Shown: positions 43,001 through 58,000, numbered from the stretch's first letter. The stretch is 64,000 bases of DNA from Ochotona curzoniae (GCF_017591425.1 NW_024467106.1:24232501-24296500); one strand, 5' to 3'. Notes: generated by a model not told the origin, from the letters alone. Made by a program: numbers and translations.

Positions 43001-46000
43001 GCAGTTTTAAACATTGATGGGTCAATTTCTAAGTAAAATATTTACTTAAAGTACCAAGCATCAGGAAACTTTCTATTAAGATGGCACCAATGACAAGTCT
43101 TAAAATTCAAAACGGACTACTTGGATAGGACTTTCTTAATTAAAGTGCCATAACTTCCAAATGAACACCACTATATTTTAACTATTATCTTCTATTTTGA
43201 TCCAACTGCCTCCTCTTAATGTTTTTTATAGCAACTTTCTCTATTCATCTTTTAAACAAAGAATCCCTTAAATTTCTTAGCAACAGCAAGAGAAATGTTC
43301 AGCATTGGTAATTCACATAGCAGCGAACATTAAACAGGTATGGTTGAGGAATACAAGTGTAAGCTTTGTTGCTGCAAATGGAGCATCTGAAAAGCAGAAC
43401 TCGAAATACTTCATAATCTTGAACTTGCTGAGCACTAACTGAGATGCCCCAGGTGGAAAACCACACAGAATAAAAAATCTTATTTTGTTCACAAAATTAT
43501 TAAGCATCCAAGCTATGTATCTGGTATATATGAAGCTTAAATTAATTTAATGTTCACACTTGGATTTAATCCCTATGAGAGCTCATAATGTATGTGCAAT
43601 TATTCCTAAATCCAAAATGTATCCAAAATCAAAACACTTCTGATACCAAGCATTTCTATTTATCATTTAAAAAAATATATCTTACTTATTTGAAAGGAAG
43701 AGTTACAAACAAAGAGGGAGAGACAGAAGTCTTCATAGGAGATGCTTATGTCAAAGGTTGTGCTTTTTCCCACCATGCCATGCCACTGGCCCTTCAATTT
43801 GCTCTAACACTGAGCCTTGAACAATGGTTAAATTAACTTCTGGAGCCTTGTTCCCAAAGGTAATTTTTCAAGTAAAATAAGTACCAATCAAAAACACTTC
43901 TTTTGAAGACACTGCTTTTATCTTCTCTATTGTAATAGTCTGCCTATCAACTTTACTTTATTTGAAAACATTTTTATTGAAAGCTTCTCAATTTCAGTAA
44001 GCATACCAGATATCAACCTGGTACCTTAATTACAAATGTTAGAGGTTCCTAGAACTGTCTTGTCAACTCAAGCAATTAGGATGCTTGCTAAGTAACAAAC
44101 TGATAATGCTGCTGAATGTTAAAATAATTTTGTGGTTTTACCCAGGATTATACAACCATGATAGCTCTGTGTCTTCCTCACCAGCAAGGCAACACCTCAG
44201 ATTCACTGAAGCAGATGGCTGGCATCCAAATCACCTACTACATACTATCCATAGTCTCAACAACAATCTAGAAGAACTCCCAGGATGCTATTCTGTAATA
44301 CTAACAGATGCCTAGGTTGCACTGCAGGCAATTTAAATGCACACTCCACAAAAAAAAAAAAAAAAAAAAGAAAGAAAGAAAAAAAAAACTAGATTATTTC
44401 CAGACACTTATTATTAAAGGAAATTCTATTTAGAAACCAGATATGAAGGGCCAATGCTAGAATGTAGTGTTCAAAGCTAATAACCTGCAATGCTGGCATC
44501 CCATCTGCTTATTATTCAAATCCTACCAGTTCCACTTCTGATCTGGCTTCAAGGCAATGTGCCTGGGAAAACAGCATAAAATAGCCCATGTGTTTGGGCC
44601 TCAACATCCTTGTGGGAGACCCAGATAAAGGTCCTGGCTGCAGCCTAGCCTAGTTTTGGCTACTGTAGCCATTTTGGGAAAGAACCCATGGATGGGAGAC
44701 CTCTTGCTCTTTTTCTCTACGCCTCTCCATCTATACTCTAACACTCATATTTAAAAAAAAAATCAGAAATGAACATTTGTCTTTATTTAAAAATAGTTCT
44801 AAAATACAAAACAAGCATAAGGAGCTTAATTAACACATAAGAATTTAATTTTTTAAAAACTTGACTACATTCATTTTACATGTAAAATATATATTATTTT
44901 TACTTATTTTTATTATTTGGAAGGCAGACAGATGGAGCAATTCACCCACTGGCATTCCAAATTCCAGCAACAGGCAGGGCCAGACCCATAGCAGGAGCTC
45001 GTTCCAGGCCTCCCATGTGAGTGCAGGGGACTCCAGCACTTAGATGTCATGGACTGCTTCCTCAGGGTGCACATCCCCAGGAAACTCAACTGGATGACAA
45101 AAGCTAGCATCTGAGCCAGATATTCAAACACAGGATGAGGGCATCAAAAGTGCTGTACCAAGCATAGAACTCCTTCACCTATTCTTTTTTTAATATTTTA
45201 ATGTTATATAACAAGGGACATCACTGATAGTCGTGTGACTTGCAATAAAATTTAAAAAATGCTAATATTTTAAAGTACTAAAGAAAGTCCTAGTCTTACA
45301 ATATTTTTACTATTGTCTAACTGCACACAGACCAACTAAATTTTGAATGTTACTTTTTAAAGAACAAAATTAAAAATTTTGCCGTTATGAAAGACTTTGT
45401 TCTCACAAATTAATGTAACAAACACAAAAAAATACAGAATAAACATATAAGACTTACAAGATTTTGAGCAATCTTCAAAGTTTCTGGAGCAATACATCTG
45501 GCTGAAATTTTATTGAGTGGAATTATAGTGTATCGACGCTTCAATTCCCCTTTTTCCAGTAGCTTTTTCCCAGTAACCTGAAACACACATTTGGAACTAG
45601 ACATTTAATGCTGACAAAACACATTAAAATGGAAAGAGTAAAAGGAGTCTGTAACTGAACAAACGTTTATTCCTATTATCTTAAGCAAATAAAAATTAAA
45701 GATTTTTACATATTATAGGATACTACTCCAGCCTTAAGAGAGATGTAATTTCAACTTACATTCTTGGAAGGCATGACTAGTAACAAATCGACATACAGTT
45801 ATTACAACACAGTTAAACAAACCTAGAGAGTCCTATGCTAAGTGAAGCAATCTGCACACTTACATGCAGAACGTAAAGAAAAAGAAATTAAATAGCAAAC
45901 AGAAACAGAACTACCAGGGTGAAGAGAAGGAAACGCTTAGAAGTCAGTCACGGGTTATATGGTAGTTAGGCAAGATTCTAAACCTAGAGATGTAATTTAC

Positions 46001-49000
46001 AGCATTAAGACCAGAGTTAATGACAACCAATAGCATAAAATTAGTAACAGATTTTAGGTATTCTTATTACAGATACATGCAACCAAACAAAGTTAATGTG
46101 GAAGGTAAACCTTCGTATGCCCGATCGCAGGGATTATTTCACTGTTTATAGTGTACCCCTTAAATGTATACACCAAAAGGTAAACTTAATACTAGAATGT
46201 AAACTTGACAATGCTTACATGGGATTAAATGTAAGAAAGGAGAGTATCCTACAGGAGGATAAAAAGTAACAATTTATAAAGTACACATAAACCCAATGAT
46301 ACATTTTCTGAGAGGACTGATATGCAAAACAGACATCCCCAATTTATACTATCATTACTACTAATTTGAAATGTAGAGTTACAGAAGGAAACAAAGGCAG
46401 AGACAGAGAAACAAAGAACCATCTTCCATCCACAATCCACTCCCCAAATGGCCAAAATGTTTGGAGCCGAGCCAATTGGAAGCCAGGACCCAGGAGGCAG
46501 AAGCTAGGAGCTCCTCTGGGTCTCCTATGTGGGTACAGGAATCCAAGGACTTGAGCCATCCTCCACTGCTTTCTCAGGCCACAAACAGGGAACTGGTTCA
46601 GAAGTGGAGCAGCCGGGAAATGAACTGGTGGCTCATATGGGATGCTGGTACCACAGGCAGAGGCTTGACTTACTATACAAAAGTGTCAGCTCCATTCCCA
46701 AATTATTTTTACAAATTTGAACAGATGTAAACCTGTACCTAAAACAACAGGTGTCCCTACATAACAGGTATTCTGAGTTGTTGAATAAATTTAAACATCT
46801 TTCAGAACAAAGTTATCAAGAAGCTATTATTGGGGGTTGGTTCTGTGGCACTGTAGGCTGGTCCACTGCTTGCAATCACAGCATCCAAAACAAGAATGCC
46901 AATTCAACTCTCAGCTGCCCCTTTTGTGATCCAGCTCCTGCTAATGTGCCTGAAACAGGTGGAAAATGGTCCAAGGCAGTGGAAAGCAGCCCGAGTACAG
47001 TGGGATGGAGTTAACAGTTCCTGGCTCTGCCTTTTGGGGAGTGAAAGGACAGACAGCAGATCTGTCTCCCTCTGTAACTAACTGCCTTTCAAATAAATCT
47101 TACAAAAAAATTAACTGTCAGAGAATTACATTGAGGTCTTGGCGTCTGTCAGCTCAGTCCTAGCCAGCTGCCATTAGAACAAACCACAGGGTAGGGAAAA
47201 AAGATCTTTCACTTATTCTCTGCCTCTCAAGTTTATTTCATATTTTGTTTTTTAAGATTTGCTTTCTAATGTGAAAGAGCTACAGAGTCAGGAAGAGACA
47301 AAGAATAAATCTATCTCCCACCCGCTGGTTTAGCCCCAAAACGGGCCACAATGTCTGAGGTTGGGCCAGGCCAAAGCTGGAAGTCCATCAGATCTTGCCA
47401 CATGGGTGGTAGGGGTCCACCTAAGTGGTCCAGTCGGCCTCTTCCCAGGCACATAGCAGGGAGCTGAATTGGAAGTGCAACAGCAGAGACTGGGGACTTA
47501 AACTGGAACTCACAGGTGACACCAACTGCAGCACAGTATGCCATCCTGCCCAATTGTTTCCAAACAACTGAGTATGTTTCTCCTATAAAAATAAGTGAGT
47601 TCAGGAAAAGCTGAAAACATCAAAATTACCAAACTCTTCTAGTAACAAATGATTTCTCAACTGCTATTACTCAGAAAATTTAGATTTTAACTAAAATCAG
47701 GGCCCAGCACTGTGGCCTAGTGGCTAAAGTCCTCACCTTGAGCGCGCCGGGATCCCATATGAGCGCCGGTTATAATCCCGCCAGCTCCACTTCCCTTCCA
47801 GCTCCCTGTTTGTGGCCTGGGAAAGCAGTTGAGGACCGCACAAAGCCTTGGGACCCTGCACCCGCATGTGAGCGAACTGGAGGAAGTTCCTGGTTCCCGG
47901 CTTCGGATCGGCACAGCACCAGCCACTGCGCTCACTTGGGGAGTGAATCATTGGACAGAAGATCTTCCTCTCTGTCTCTCCTCCTCTCTGTATATCTGAC
48001 TTTGTAATAAAAATAAATAAATAAATAAACAAACTAAAATCAATTTACCTCTGTGTCTACAACAACATTGTAGAGTCGTTCCCCAGCCACCAATTCTAAA
48101 GCTGTGGTTGCAGAAGTATCTTTTACATTAATCAGAGAAGCTACAAGTCCTTTCACACAATTTCTATTCCAGTTCTTCTCTGGATCTCTTAAAAAATAAG
48201 TGACAAATTAATTCTAAATATGAAAACAGAAAAATAATCATGTACTATGAATAAAGAGCTCTTTTGAACAACACATTAAAAAGGTGAAAAAAAAAACACA
48301 TTTTAACAAAAAACTTTAAAATGTCCCAAATGACTAACAAGCTTTGGTTTTTAAATTTAAAAAAGCTCTTTCAGTTATGTTTTCAAAGAAAAAAAAAACC
48401 TCTGATATCCTAATCTCTATAATATACACCAATACCGTACATATTTCATTAAAAAATTCATAAAACAAAAACAAGTAGATAGCTAACTGTAATGAATCAT
48501 ATTACAGACAGTCTTAACTGAGATAAATTCCCCTCATTTTAGTTTTAACCAAAGATTATTATTACTGGCATTAGTAGTTATGAAATTTCCCAAGAATCTC
48601 CCTGCCCAAGATGTGAAACAGCTCAACAAATCTTTAAGAAAAATATACTAAGTAAGGAAAAACAGCATACAACAATTCTCATACAAAAGCACTGGTGACT
48701 AAAAGCTTTCACACTGTCTTCTGTTTAAATAAAACATATTGGTCATTGTTATATTAAACTTCTCATTTTACATTTCTTACTTGTAGGCAAATCGGAGATT
48801 GGGAAACCTGGCCAACAGAGCTTCGTAGGTTTCTTTCAGCCTATTGATGTCACGAGACAGTTGCCTGCGTTTTTCCAAAAGGCTTTCTTCCTTATTTTCT
48901 GAAGAAAAAATCATAAGCAAATTCAGATATTCTACTGAGTAAAGGAAAATATTTTTTTCCATTTTCAAAATATTATTAGGACTAAAACATAAATTTCTAA

Positions 49001-52000
49001 AAGGTATTAAACACAAACCTTCATAATTTAGTTTTTTCATTTCTGCTTCCAGTTTTTCTTTCAGTTTTTTAACAGCTTCAAAAGCTTCTTGATCTTTCCT
49101 GTAACCACTATCCATCTTCTTAACTTCAGCTTGCTTAGTTTTTAACTCCTGTTGGGCATGCTTCAACTTCATCTGAGCCTAAAGTGACACATTCAATACA
49201 TGATAATGGACAGACTGAGTTAGGCTTAACAGAGAAACCAGATTTAAAAATACAAATGCTTGGTATCATGCATTAATGCTGCAATAGATCAATAATTTTT
49301 CAGCATTTTCTATTCTAAAGCTACTCAGGATATATACTAATATAAATAATTAAATAATATGCATTTAAAAGTCAACAGTCTTAATATTTTCATTAATATT
49401 TTAAAATGTTAATGTGAACAGCTTTAATATAAAATATTGCACTAATAAAGTTGGGAAATTGACAAATAACTGTAAGGATCTGGTTATAGTCAAAAAAATG
49501 GAGAGCTAGAAGTCAGATTTGAGCAACTCTGTTTCTATTGTCTTGGACCCTGTGGAGGTCTGCTGGGAACAGCAGGCAATTATATCTGGAAGACTGTAGT
49601 GCAAGGATATTTTCGCTGGCTTTAAGCGAGGCCCTCAGAACTGAAGGGAACACACTGTACTTCTTAAAACTGAAGATGTTTAAGCTTGAGATGAAACTGA
49701 ATTGCACTTGGGCAAGAGATGTGCTTATGTATACAAAGGACACACAACATAGTGACTCCTGGTGGCAAACCTAACCAGAGCGATATGGGGAAAGGTAACT
49801 CATGCTCGTGGGAACCGGCATGGTTTACACCAAATCCCAAAGCAACTGTCCCGCCAAGGCCACTGACATGGTCTGTGCGACGCTGGAACCCTCGAGGATT
49901 TAAACTGTCAAAAACAAATAAATCAAAAAGAAAACAAAAAAAAAAAAAACCCAGACAACTCTAGCTTTTCTACTCAGCTGTGTATGTTTGTATTTGTTTA
50001 TATTTGTATCAGCTAATCAGTGGAAAACACTGAAAAATAATTTCCTTGACACTTAACATATCATTTCAACAATGTTTAGCTGCCAATGCACAATGTGAAA
50101 TGGAGCTTCTTATCGCATGTAATGTCTCCCTTTACCTGTTTGGCTTCTGTCTGAGCTTTACTGATATCATTTTTACAGGCCATCATTTGCCCAGCCAGAG
50201 TTGCTTCGGCTCCGTCTTCATTACTGGAGAGGCCAGCGGAAACAGCATTGAAGTGCTGCTGAGCAGCAGCCAAAGCCTCAGCATCTTTGTTACTTGCTTC
50301 TTGAAGGGCGTGCAGTCCGTCTGCTATCTTTTTAACCTCTTTTTCCTTCGCTGCTAAAGTTTTAGAATCCTTTAGGAAGGAAGAGTTTTGCAAATTAGAG
50401 AACATTTTAGGAAAAACATCCACTTTCTTATATACAAATACCCAATGTCATCAAATTGCTGTAGCAATATCAAGCAGGCTTAAGATAAATAATTTAATCA
50501 TCATAACTTTAAATGCTGAATTCTCATTTTGGAATCTGCACTGTTCATGGGACATTCTGACTCTTACATATAATACTTGAAGATGGCTGCAGAAACTGAA
50601 GCAGAGATAAACAAACATGGAACTAGTCCCCTAGCTGATAGGTTTTCATTCCCAGAACCCTCTGGGATATTCTGATACCTTGAATACCCTCGATAGTGGG
50701 TACTCAGATGGACTCTGAAGCATCTGAGGAGAAACCAACACACATAATGCAGGCTTTCACAGAAGGGAGACCATCTAAACAAAAGGGATGGAGAAAGGCC
50801 AGAAATGCCAGCTTCCTAAAAGGGTGCTGCATATCCAAATGACTGCAGGATGCAATTAGAAACGAGAACAAGGAAGGTGCCAGGCTGTGTACTCCTACTG
50901 AGAGGAAAAGCAAACAAGCAAAAACAAAAATAGAATTCATTTGGGGGGGGTCTTTAGATATTGAGGCTCACATGACAACATTTCTAGGTCTCCTCAGGGC
51001 AACCGTTAAACTGGTAACACTGAGAGCTTTGAGGATGAGTTTTGTGATGTCTGGTGCTGATCTGCAGTAGCTGGGCCCCTGAGGATGTCTTGGGTGCCAG
51101 TGGTCAGGACTCACAGGAGTCCTTTACAGGCACTGAGATTTGGGTCATTTGAAGCAAACAATCTCACCACCACATGAGCAGCATGCTCTCTCACATTTAA
51201 GAACTCAAGCCTTAACCGTGCACATATCCAATCCTGCCTGGCATCTAAACTACCCAAGCTCCAAAGTTACCGAATCCTAAATGAAAAACTCTGTTCTTTT
51301 AAAATCTGTTAGGGATAAAATTGCTACAAATCATGAACACAATCAGCTCAAACTGGCTAGCCAAAAGGGCCTTCAGAGCGAGAGACTAGTGGTAAATCAA
51401 CGCCAAAGCCACTCAGAAAAGCCAAAGAAGTATCCTAAATACACTCAGAATAAACTGCCTCTGACAGCCCTACTACAGTTAGGAAAACTCTTGGGTATCT
51501 GACATGTACTCCGCCTCCTGGGTTTTCCTTTGGCCCCGGGGTCAAGCTGATCAACAACGCTGTCATCTACAAATGGTACCATATATCTCAGCAGGCCTTG
51601 CAAGTTATTCAGCAAACCTTGGCACAGGCCCTGCTTTTAAAATCCACTAGTTTAACAGAATTACAGATGTTTGTGTTGACCAGAGCTAAGGCAAGAGAAA
51701 ACTAGCACAGGGTACACCCACATCTCTGATTTGGATTCTAACTTGCCTGAGGCAGTCACCAGAAAAAACACACATTTGAAAATGTTAAGTCCTTCCTTGT
51801 TAATGAGCACTGGTGGGGACTGAGCATCCCAAGTTCAGCATTCTTACAGGATTGCTTAAAGTTTCACTAATAAACTGGACAGGATCAACCCAGAACCAAT
51901 GAGGAAACAGAAATGGTAACGGTAGGTTTAAGATCGGGCCAGGGGAACCCCTGAGTGACTAACGCTCCATAAACAAACGGCTAGCTTACCAGAAGGACAC

Positions 52001-55000
52001 CAAGTGACACACGGGGCCTATTGCAGTTCAAGTTTTGGAGATGTGCCTACCAACAGTGTGGCATGGTTTGCTCATGTCGCTGTGGAACAAAGCAGAAGAG
52101 GTCCACTGGACTGCAGTCACCATTAGGCCAATGAAAGGCCATCTTTCAACTTACACCGATTTTGGACATCCCATCCCACATTACATGCAATTATGATGCC
52201 CATGCAGGCCAGATTCAATCACATCTTGCTACATTTTCATGAATCCATAGGCCACTGCCAACAGCCTAGCTTTTGGGTTATGAGAATACCAACCGGGCCC
52301 GACGCAGTAGCCTAGCGGCTAAAGTCTTCACCTTATAAGCACCAGGATTCCATGTGGGCACTGGTTCTAATTGTGGCAGCCCCACTTCCCACCCAGCTCC
52401 CTGCTTGTGACCTGGGAAAGCAGTCGATGACGGCCTAAAGCCTTGGGAACCTGCTCCTGCATGGGAGACCCAGAAGAAGCTCCTGGCTTCGGATCAGGGC
52501 AGCTCCAGCCCATGCGGCCACTTGGGGAGTGAATCGTCAGATGGAAGATCTTCCTCTCTGTCTCTCCTCCTCTCTGTATATCTGCCTTTCCAATGAAAAT
52601 AAATAAACCTTTAAAAAAAATAGAGAACACTATCTGAGCAACTAGACTGCTCAAGGATCCCCTATTTGAAAACAAGGGTTAAAGCAACAGTTATCTGCCT
52701 ATAAGCAACAAACGTCATTCATGTGGATAGTGAGGTTTCCAGGGCTGTTCCCATGAACTAATATCACATTTTGCTTTCTTAAAGACGTATTTATGTAAAA
52801 GAGTGACAGATACAGATGGAGAAACAGAGAGAGAGAGATCTTTGTGCTGATTCGCTCCTCATGTTTGCAGCAGCCGGGTTTGAACCAGGCCAAAAACAGT
52901 AACCAGGAACTCTCATCAGACAATCACCTGGGCTATCTTCTATTAGCAGACCCTGCATGGGAAGTCGAGCACGCGGACTGGATCAGCACTTCCGTTTGGG
53001 ATGGGATGCCTGAGTCTCCAGAGAGCCTAGACTGTTGGACTACTTCAACCTTCACGTGCTTGCAGATGTTCCAATGGATTTCACTGACCAAGGACCCTTA
53101 GGTTCTAAGCAATACAACCATAGTTCATGCATTGTTACCAACAAGACAACGCAGCCCTTGAAAATGCACCAACCAACTCACAAAACAACCAAGCATTTTC
53201 ATGTTTTATTGGTGGAAGCTGCAATCTGATTAGAACAGTACGGATACTGAACACCGACCCCAGCTCAGGGAAGCAGCACTGCAGCACGTGGCAAGGACAC
53301 TGAGCTCGCTGTGAGAGGAGTGGACAGCACAGTAACGCACACTGCAGCTGTGAAAGCCTAACCCCAGCGTTCAACTATTTCTTTGTCACTCTTTGCTCCT
53401 AATCACTTTTTCCTTCTAGAATGCATATCCTAGGGGTGTTTTGGGGCTTAAGATGCTGCCACAGTAACCCAAAAAGAGCCCCTATCTCTAATCTAGAGGG
53501 TCTTCACCTAGATGCCTCCCCTCTATAGGAGTCAGAAGCAGAGGGATAAGATCAAGGACTATCTGAATGCTAGTCTCCTCTCATGGGACTGGGCATATCT
53601 GAACCTTCTACTTGACCTGGCAATGTCACATCATAAATATGGCATGTGACCTCCCTTACTACAATACTTGACTGAGGCTTTTAAAAGATTTATTTTATTT
53701 TTATTGGAAAGTCAGATCTACAGAGAGAAGGAACCGAAGAAAGGAAGATCTTCTGTCCAAAGTTTCACTGCCCAAGTGGCTGCAACGCTGGAGCTGAACT
53801 GATCTGAAGCCCTGAGCCTGGTGCTTCTTCCAGGTCCCCCATGTCGGTATAGGGTCCCAAGGCTTTGGGCTGTCCTCAACTGCTTTCCTAGGCCACAAGC
53901 AGGGAGCTGGATGGGAAGCAGGGCTGCCGGGATTAGAATCAGTGCCCATTTGGGATCCCAGAGCATGTAACGCAAGGACTTTAGCCTTGCCTTGGCTACT
54001 GTGCTGGGCCCTAGGCTTATTATGTTTTGATCATGCCATATAGGCAATGGGTCTACTCACAGTAGCGCTGGGACAGGCAAACAAATTGGATTGCTATACC
54101 AATTCAGCCCCACTCTATGTGATATTTAGGGACCCTCAAAGATCTTGGGAGTTACTTTTGCACAGGGAGCTAATCTGTCAATTGCTTTTTTCTATAAACA
54201 TATGGCAAAAAAGGACAAGAAACCAATTTCCAAGCTGTGGCCACCAAAGCAGACCGAACAAAATGCTAGCTATGACAGTTAAAACCATAGTCTGTCAGAG
54301 ACCACCGTGACCAGACACCCCTTCCAGAAGTAAACTACTGTTCCACCTTGTAACTTCACAGTCTGTACTAACAGACCCGAAGCCTGGCTTATAGAAACAT
54401 GTGTGACTTCTGTCATACTGGAAATAGTGTCAAATACCCTGCTTTAACTTAATGGATTCTAGCACAATGCAACAGCAAAAACTAACAAAATTTTGATGGT
54501 AGTATGAAGTAGCATGTTGTTTGATTACATGTATGAGGAGTGTTCTAGAAGCAATGATGAAAAACAAGGACTCGACAGACACTAGTCTCCTGTGTTGCAG
54601 GAGCTTACCTAACAACTTGGTTCTAACAGGGCTATCTGCGTCAGGGAACGGCCTGGGCAGATGTTAGGGAAAAAAGCCAGGATTTTATGCCAGTCCTCTT
54701 CCAGAAACAGGATGGCCTTCAATGCTTTTCAGCATAGTGTTTAATGTTACCCCATGGCAGAAAGTCCAGGTCAGCCTGCTTTCTGTGTCCCTCAGCAGGG
54801 CTGCAAACAGAGCACATTCAAATGAGCTCTGATCTACCCCAGGCAGCTTCTCTAAGCAGATGGCAATAAACCCCTGGTTTCTGTTGCCCCTTGCTGCCTA
54901 TCTGTAAAGAAGTCCTTTCCACAGAGCAAGTTATACCTGAGGATACTTTGTCATACTGGACTCGAGACAAGTTGATAACCAACACACAATAAAACAACTT

Positions 55001-58000
55001 CACAGAGCTCAGGGAAAGAGTTCAGTAGAGTTACAGATTTGGAAGACACACCATGTGGACAGTATTTAGAGCTCCAGGCTCGATGAGATCACCTGAGACC
55101 TAAGTGCAAGCATTCTGAGCACCGGCCTTGGGACAGGCTAACACACAGAGATCAGAAAGAAAGCAGGAGGAAAAAAAAATGCAGAATCTGTTGCTTCCAT
55201 GTGGGAAGTCTAAGTACCTGACTAGATTAGGAAGGGGAAAAAATGAACTAAAGCAAGGCAGTCCTTCCCGAGAGCTTGATGAGCTGTGTTTTAAAAACAA
55301 AGAGCAGCGAAAGGAACACATCTGACAAACTACTATCAACTGCTGGTGAGACAGCTATATCATATCACCTCGCTTTGACAATTTGTCTGAAATTAGATCC
55401 AACCGATTCTTAAGTCGGTAATTGTTATTTATGCGAAGTTATTTCTATTCTAATAGAACAGTATAAAGATAGACTTCACTTTATGAAGTTGATATTTTTC
55501 TCAATGGTCAAATATATCTCTTCACTAAGAATCACCCTCAAGAAAATTTCCATAAGCAACAATCACAAAACTAGTCACCGAACTGCACAGCTTTCATTCC
55601 TTCACCATGAATATCTCCTCCTACCCCTCAGATCACCTCCTCCAAGTGTCATTCCCAGTCCTACCCACTGAAACAGCGTGTCTGAACAAGCTCTCCTTGC
55701 ACCACTAATGTGAATTTCTCCACTGGAATTTTACATTTACTATTTATTTGAACAAAATCAAGCCTCGCCCACAACTATTATGTCTATATTACCCTTCCTT
55801 CCAAAGACTTACTTATCCTTCTTTTGTCAGAGAACTTTTCAAGAGTAACCTACACTCATTCTTAAATTTTTCCATCCTGTGAGAACATGAAAAAACCCTA
55901 ATCTGGGTAACAGGTGATTGGTCCTTGAAACACTTTTTTCATTTTGCCTCAGTACCACTTGTTGGCACAATTTTCCTAATTTACCTATTCATTTTTTTCT
56001 GTCCTCCAACTTCTACATGTTTAAGTAATCATGTTTAAGCCTTCAAAACTTTGACCTCTTCTCTCTCTACTTATACAAATACACACTAATACTCCTGATA
56101 ATTTCACCTAGTCTTCTGGATTTCAGCATCATTTTTACACTCACAATCCCTAAATCTGTATTCTTAGCCTGGATTTACCAGACACACGCTTACCTCATCA
56201 ACAAGCCTGTTACTTCCATGCTGTACTTATTTTCCCCCAATCAAATATTCTCCTTTTCACTATCTAAGCTCATGGCAACTTTTTTGTTTCAATACCTACC
56301 CAACATACAATCCTACACCATAGCCCTCCTCCTCCAAACACTAAAGTCCGAGCTTTACCTTTTTCCCTCCATATCAGTTGTCATTATGTCGTGCTATTTG
56401 CTTCCCTTACATACCTTCTTACTTCCCCACTGCACCACAAGGTAGGGACTTCTGATCATTTTTCCACTACTGTATTCCCAGCCCAAATACCAAAGGCCAC
56501 ACCACACACTCACTAGTCTAGTAGAATGGATAAAAGTACATTCGTGGCAACTAAATTACGCTTTTTATTCACTTACTTCAACCATGTTTTTTTCCAGCTC
56601 TTTGCGTTTGTTCTCTTCACTTGCCAGGTTTTTCTTCTTAAGGTCAAAAGCACTTTGGGACTTAGTATTAACTCGCTGAGCTTCGGCAAGAGCATCTTCC
56701 AAAGACCGGAGTACTCCTCCAATTTCCTATAATTAAATAGACTTTATTCAATAAAGCTACTTAATATACTGGTGCTGTCATTTTATTTTGTGATTTCTAC
56801 AAAATATTTACTTTACATTCCATCATTCTACTTTAGGATGAACAAGGTAATACAGAAAGCAAAGCCCAGTGAATCCAAAATAACATTTGTAATGTACTAA
56901 TTTGGGAGTATGTTATCTGCTTTAATTTACATATTCTAACCTTATCTTTTCTTGTTTCCAATTCTTCTATTTCATGATTAAGTGCCTTTATTTTTTTATC
57001 AGTCTCAGATAATTCTTCTTGAAGCTTTGTAATTTTATCCTGCATTTCTTTTAATTCCTCAGCTGAGCGATCTTTGGTATCTTCAGCCAGCAAAAACTGA
57101 TAAGCAATATACAAACGACTCAAATGTTCTATTTCTCTCATTACTTTCTGGTACTCCAAATAGGAAGATCTTTCCTGAAAGAGAAGTCACCAATAAAGAA
57201 AAACCCAAAATTCATATTTTTAAACAAAACGGAAAAAATCAAACTAGAGAAGTACATATCAAATTCTTAGGACACAGAGATTTTGTTAGATGATAGTGAC
57301 ATATAAAACTTTAGAAAATTCAAAAAAACATCAGAACTATGGCTTTTTTAGATAGCATTAAGACATTTCTATGAATCCTATTAGTTAAGGAGCTGGGAAT
57401 AACAAAAGAAACGTGGCCATGAGGTTCATAAACAGGTAATAACAATGTGCATAAAAAAATCTAATAAAGCATCTATACAGAAAAGCTACGGGGCCCAGCA
57501 CGATAGCCTGCTTCTTACAGGGATCCCAAATGCGTGCAAGTTTGTGTCCCAGAAGCCCCACTTCCCATCCAGCTCCCTCTTGTGGCCTGGGAAAGCAGTA
57601 GAGGACAGCCCAAAACCGCGGGACCCTGCACCCGTGTGGAAGATGCAAAGGAGGCTCCTGGCTCCAGGCTTCAGATCAGCATAGTTCCAGCCATTGCGAT
57701 CACTTGGGGAGTGAATCATTGGTTGGAAGATCTTCCTTTCTGACTCTCCTCCTCTTTGTATATCTGCCTTTCCAATAAAAATAAATAAATCTTAAAAAAA
57801 AAAAGCTGCACATCCACCATGCCATGTTACTATGCGTGTTGTAGCAATAGTACCACAGTGCCAATTAACATCCTCTGCAGCATTACCTCATGTGCTCACC
57901 CTCACAGCACTGAGCTTGACTCCGTAAGAGTCCACTGGCACAAAGTAACAACTAGGGACCTAGGCAGTGGCACAGCGCACTAACCCTCCACCCTATGGTG

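Larger units (their letters stand above)
42916..45457 (-). other. SMC2 intron
   Basis: 2542 nt with three old SINEs and a pure A/GAAA tract. Confidence 0.9.
45578..48048 (-). other. SMC2 intron
   Basis: 2471 nt, almost entirely repeats: an L1 3' end followed by four SINEs in alternating orientation, the last touching the 5' splice site. Confidence 0.9.
50370..56576 (-). other. SMC2 intron (6207 nt)
   Basis: Three SINEs (52295, 52775, 53687) and the possible retroviral remnant. 54.0-55.1 kb is GC-balanced with an AATAAA at 54867, but is unassigned. 55.4-56.5 kb is pyrimidine-rich on plus with nothing recognised. Confidence 0.88.

Noticed and set aside
44350..44389. A-tract as the tail of a processed pseudogene
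   Set aside because: The sequence to its left shows no recognisable coding or repeat body and no flanking duplication, so I list it only as a simple repeat.
47720..48032. Overlapping 72-99-codon frames near an SMC2 exon, possibly an alternative exon
   Set aside because: Entirely within the young SINE body; the same peptide pattern appears at the other full-length copies.
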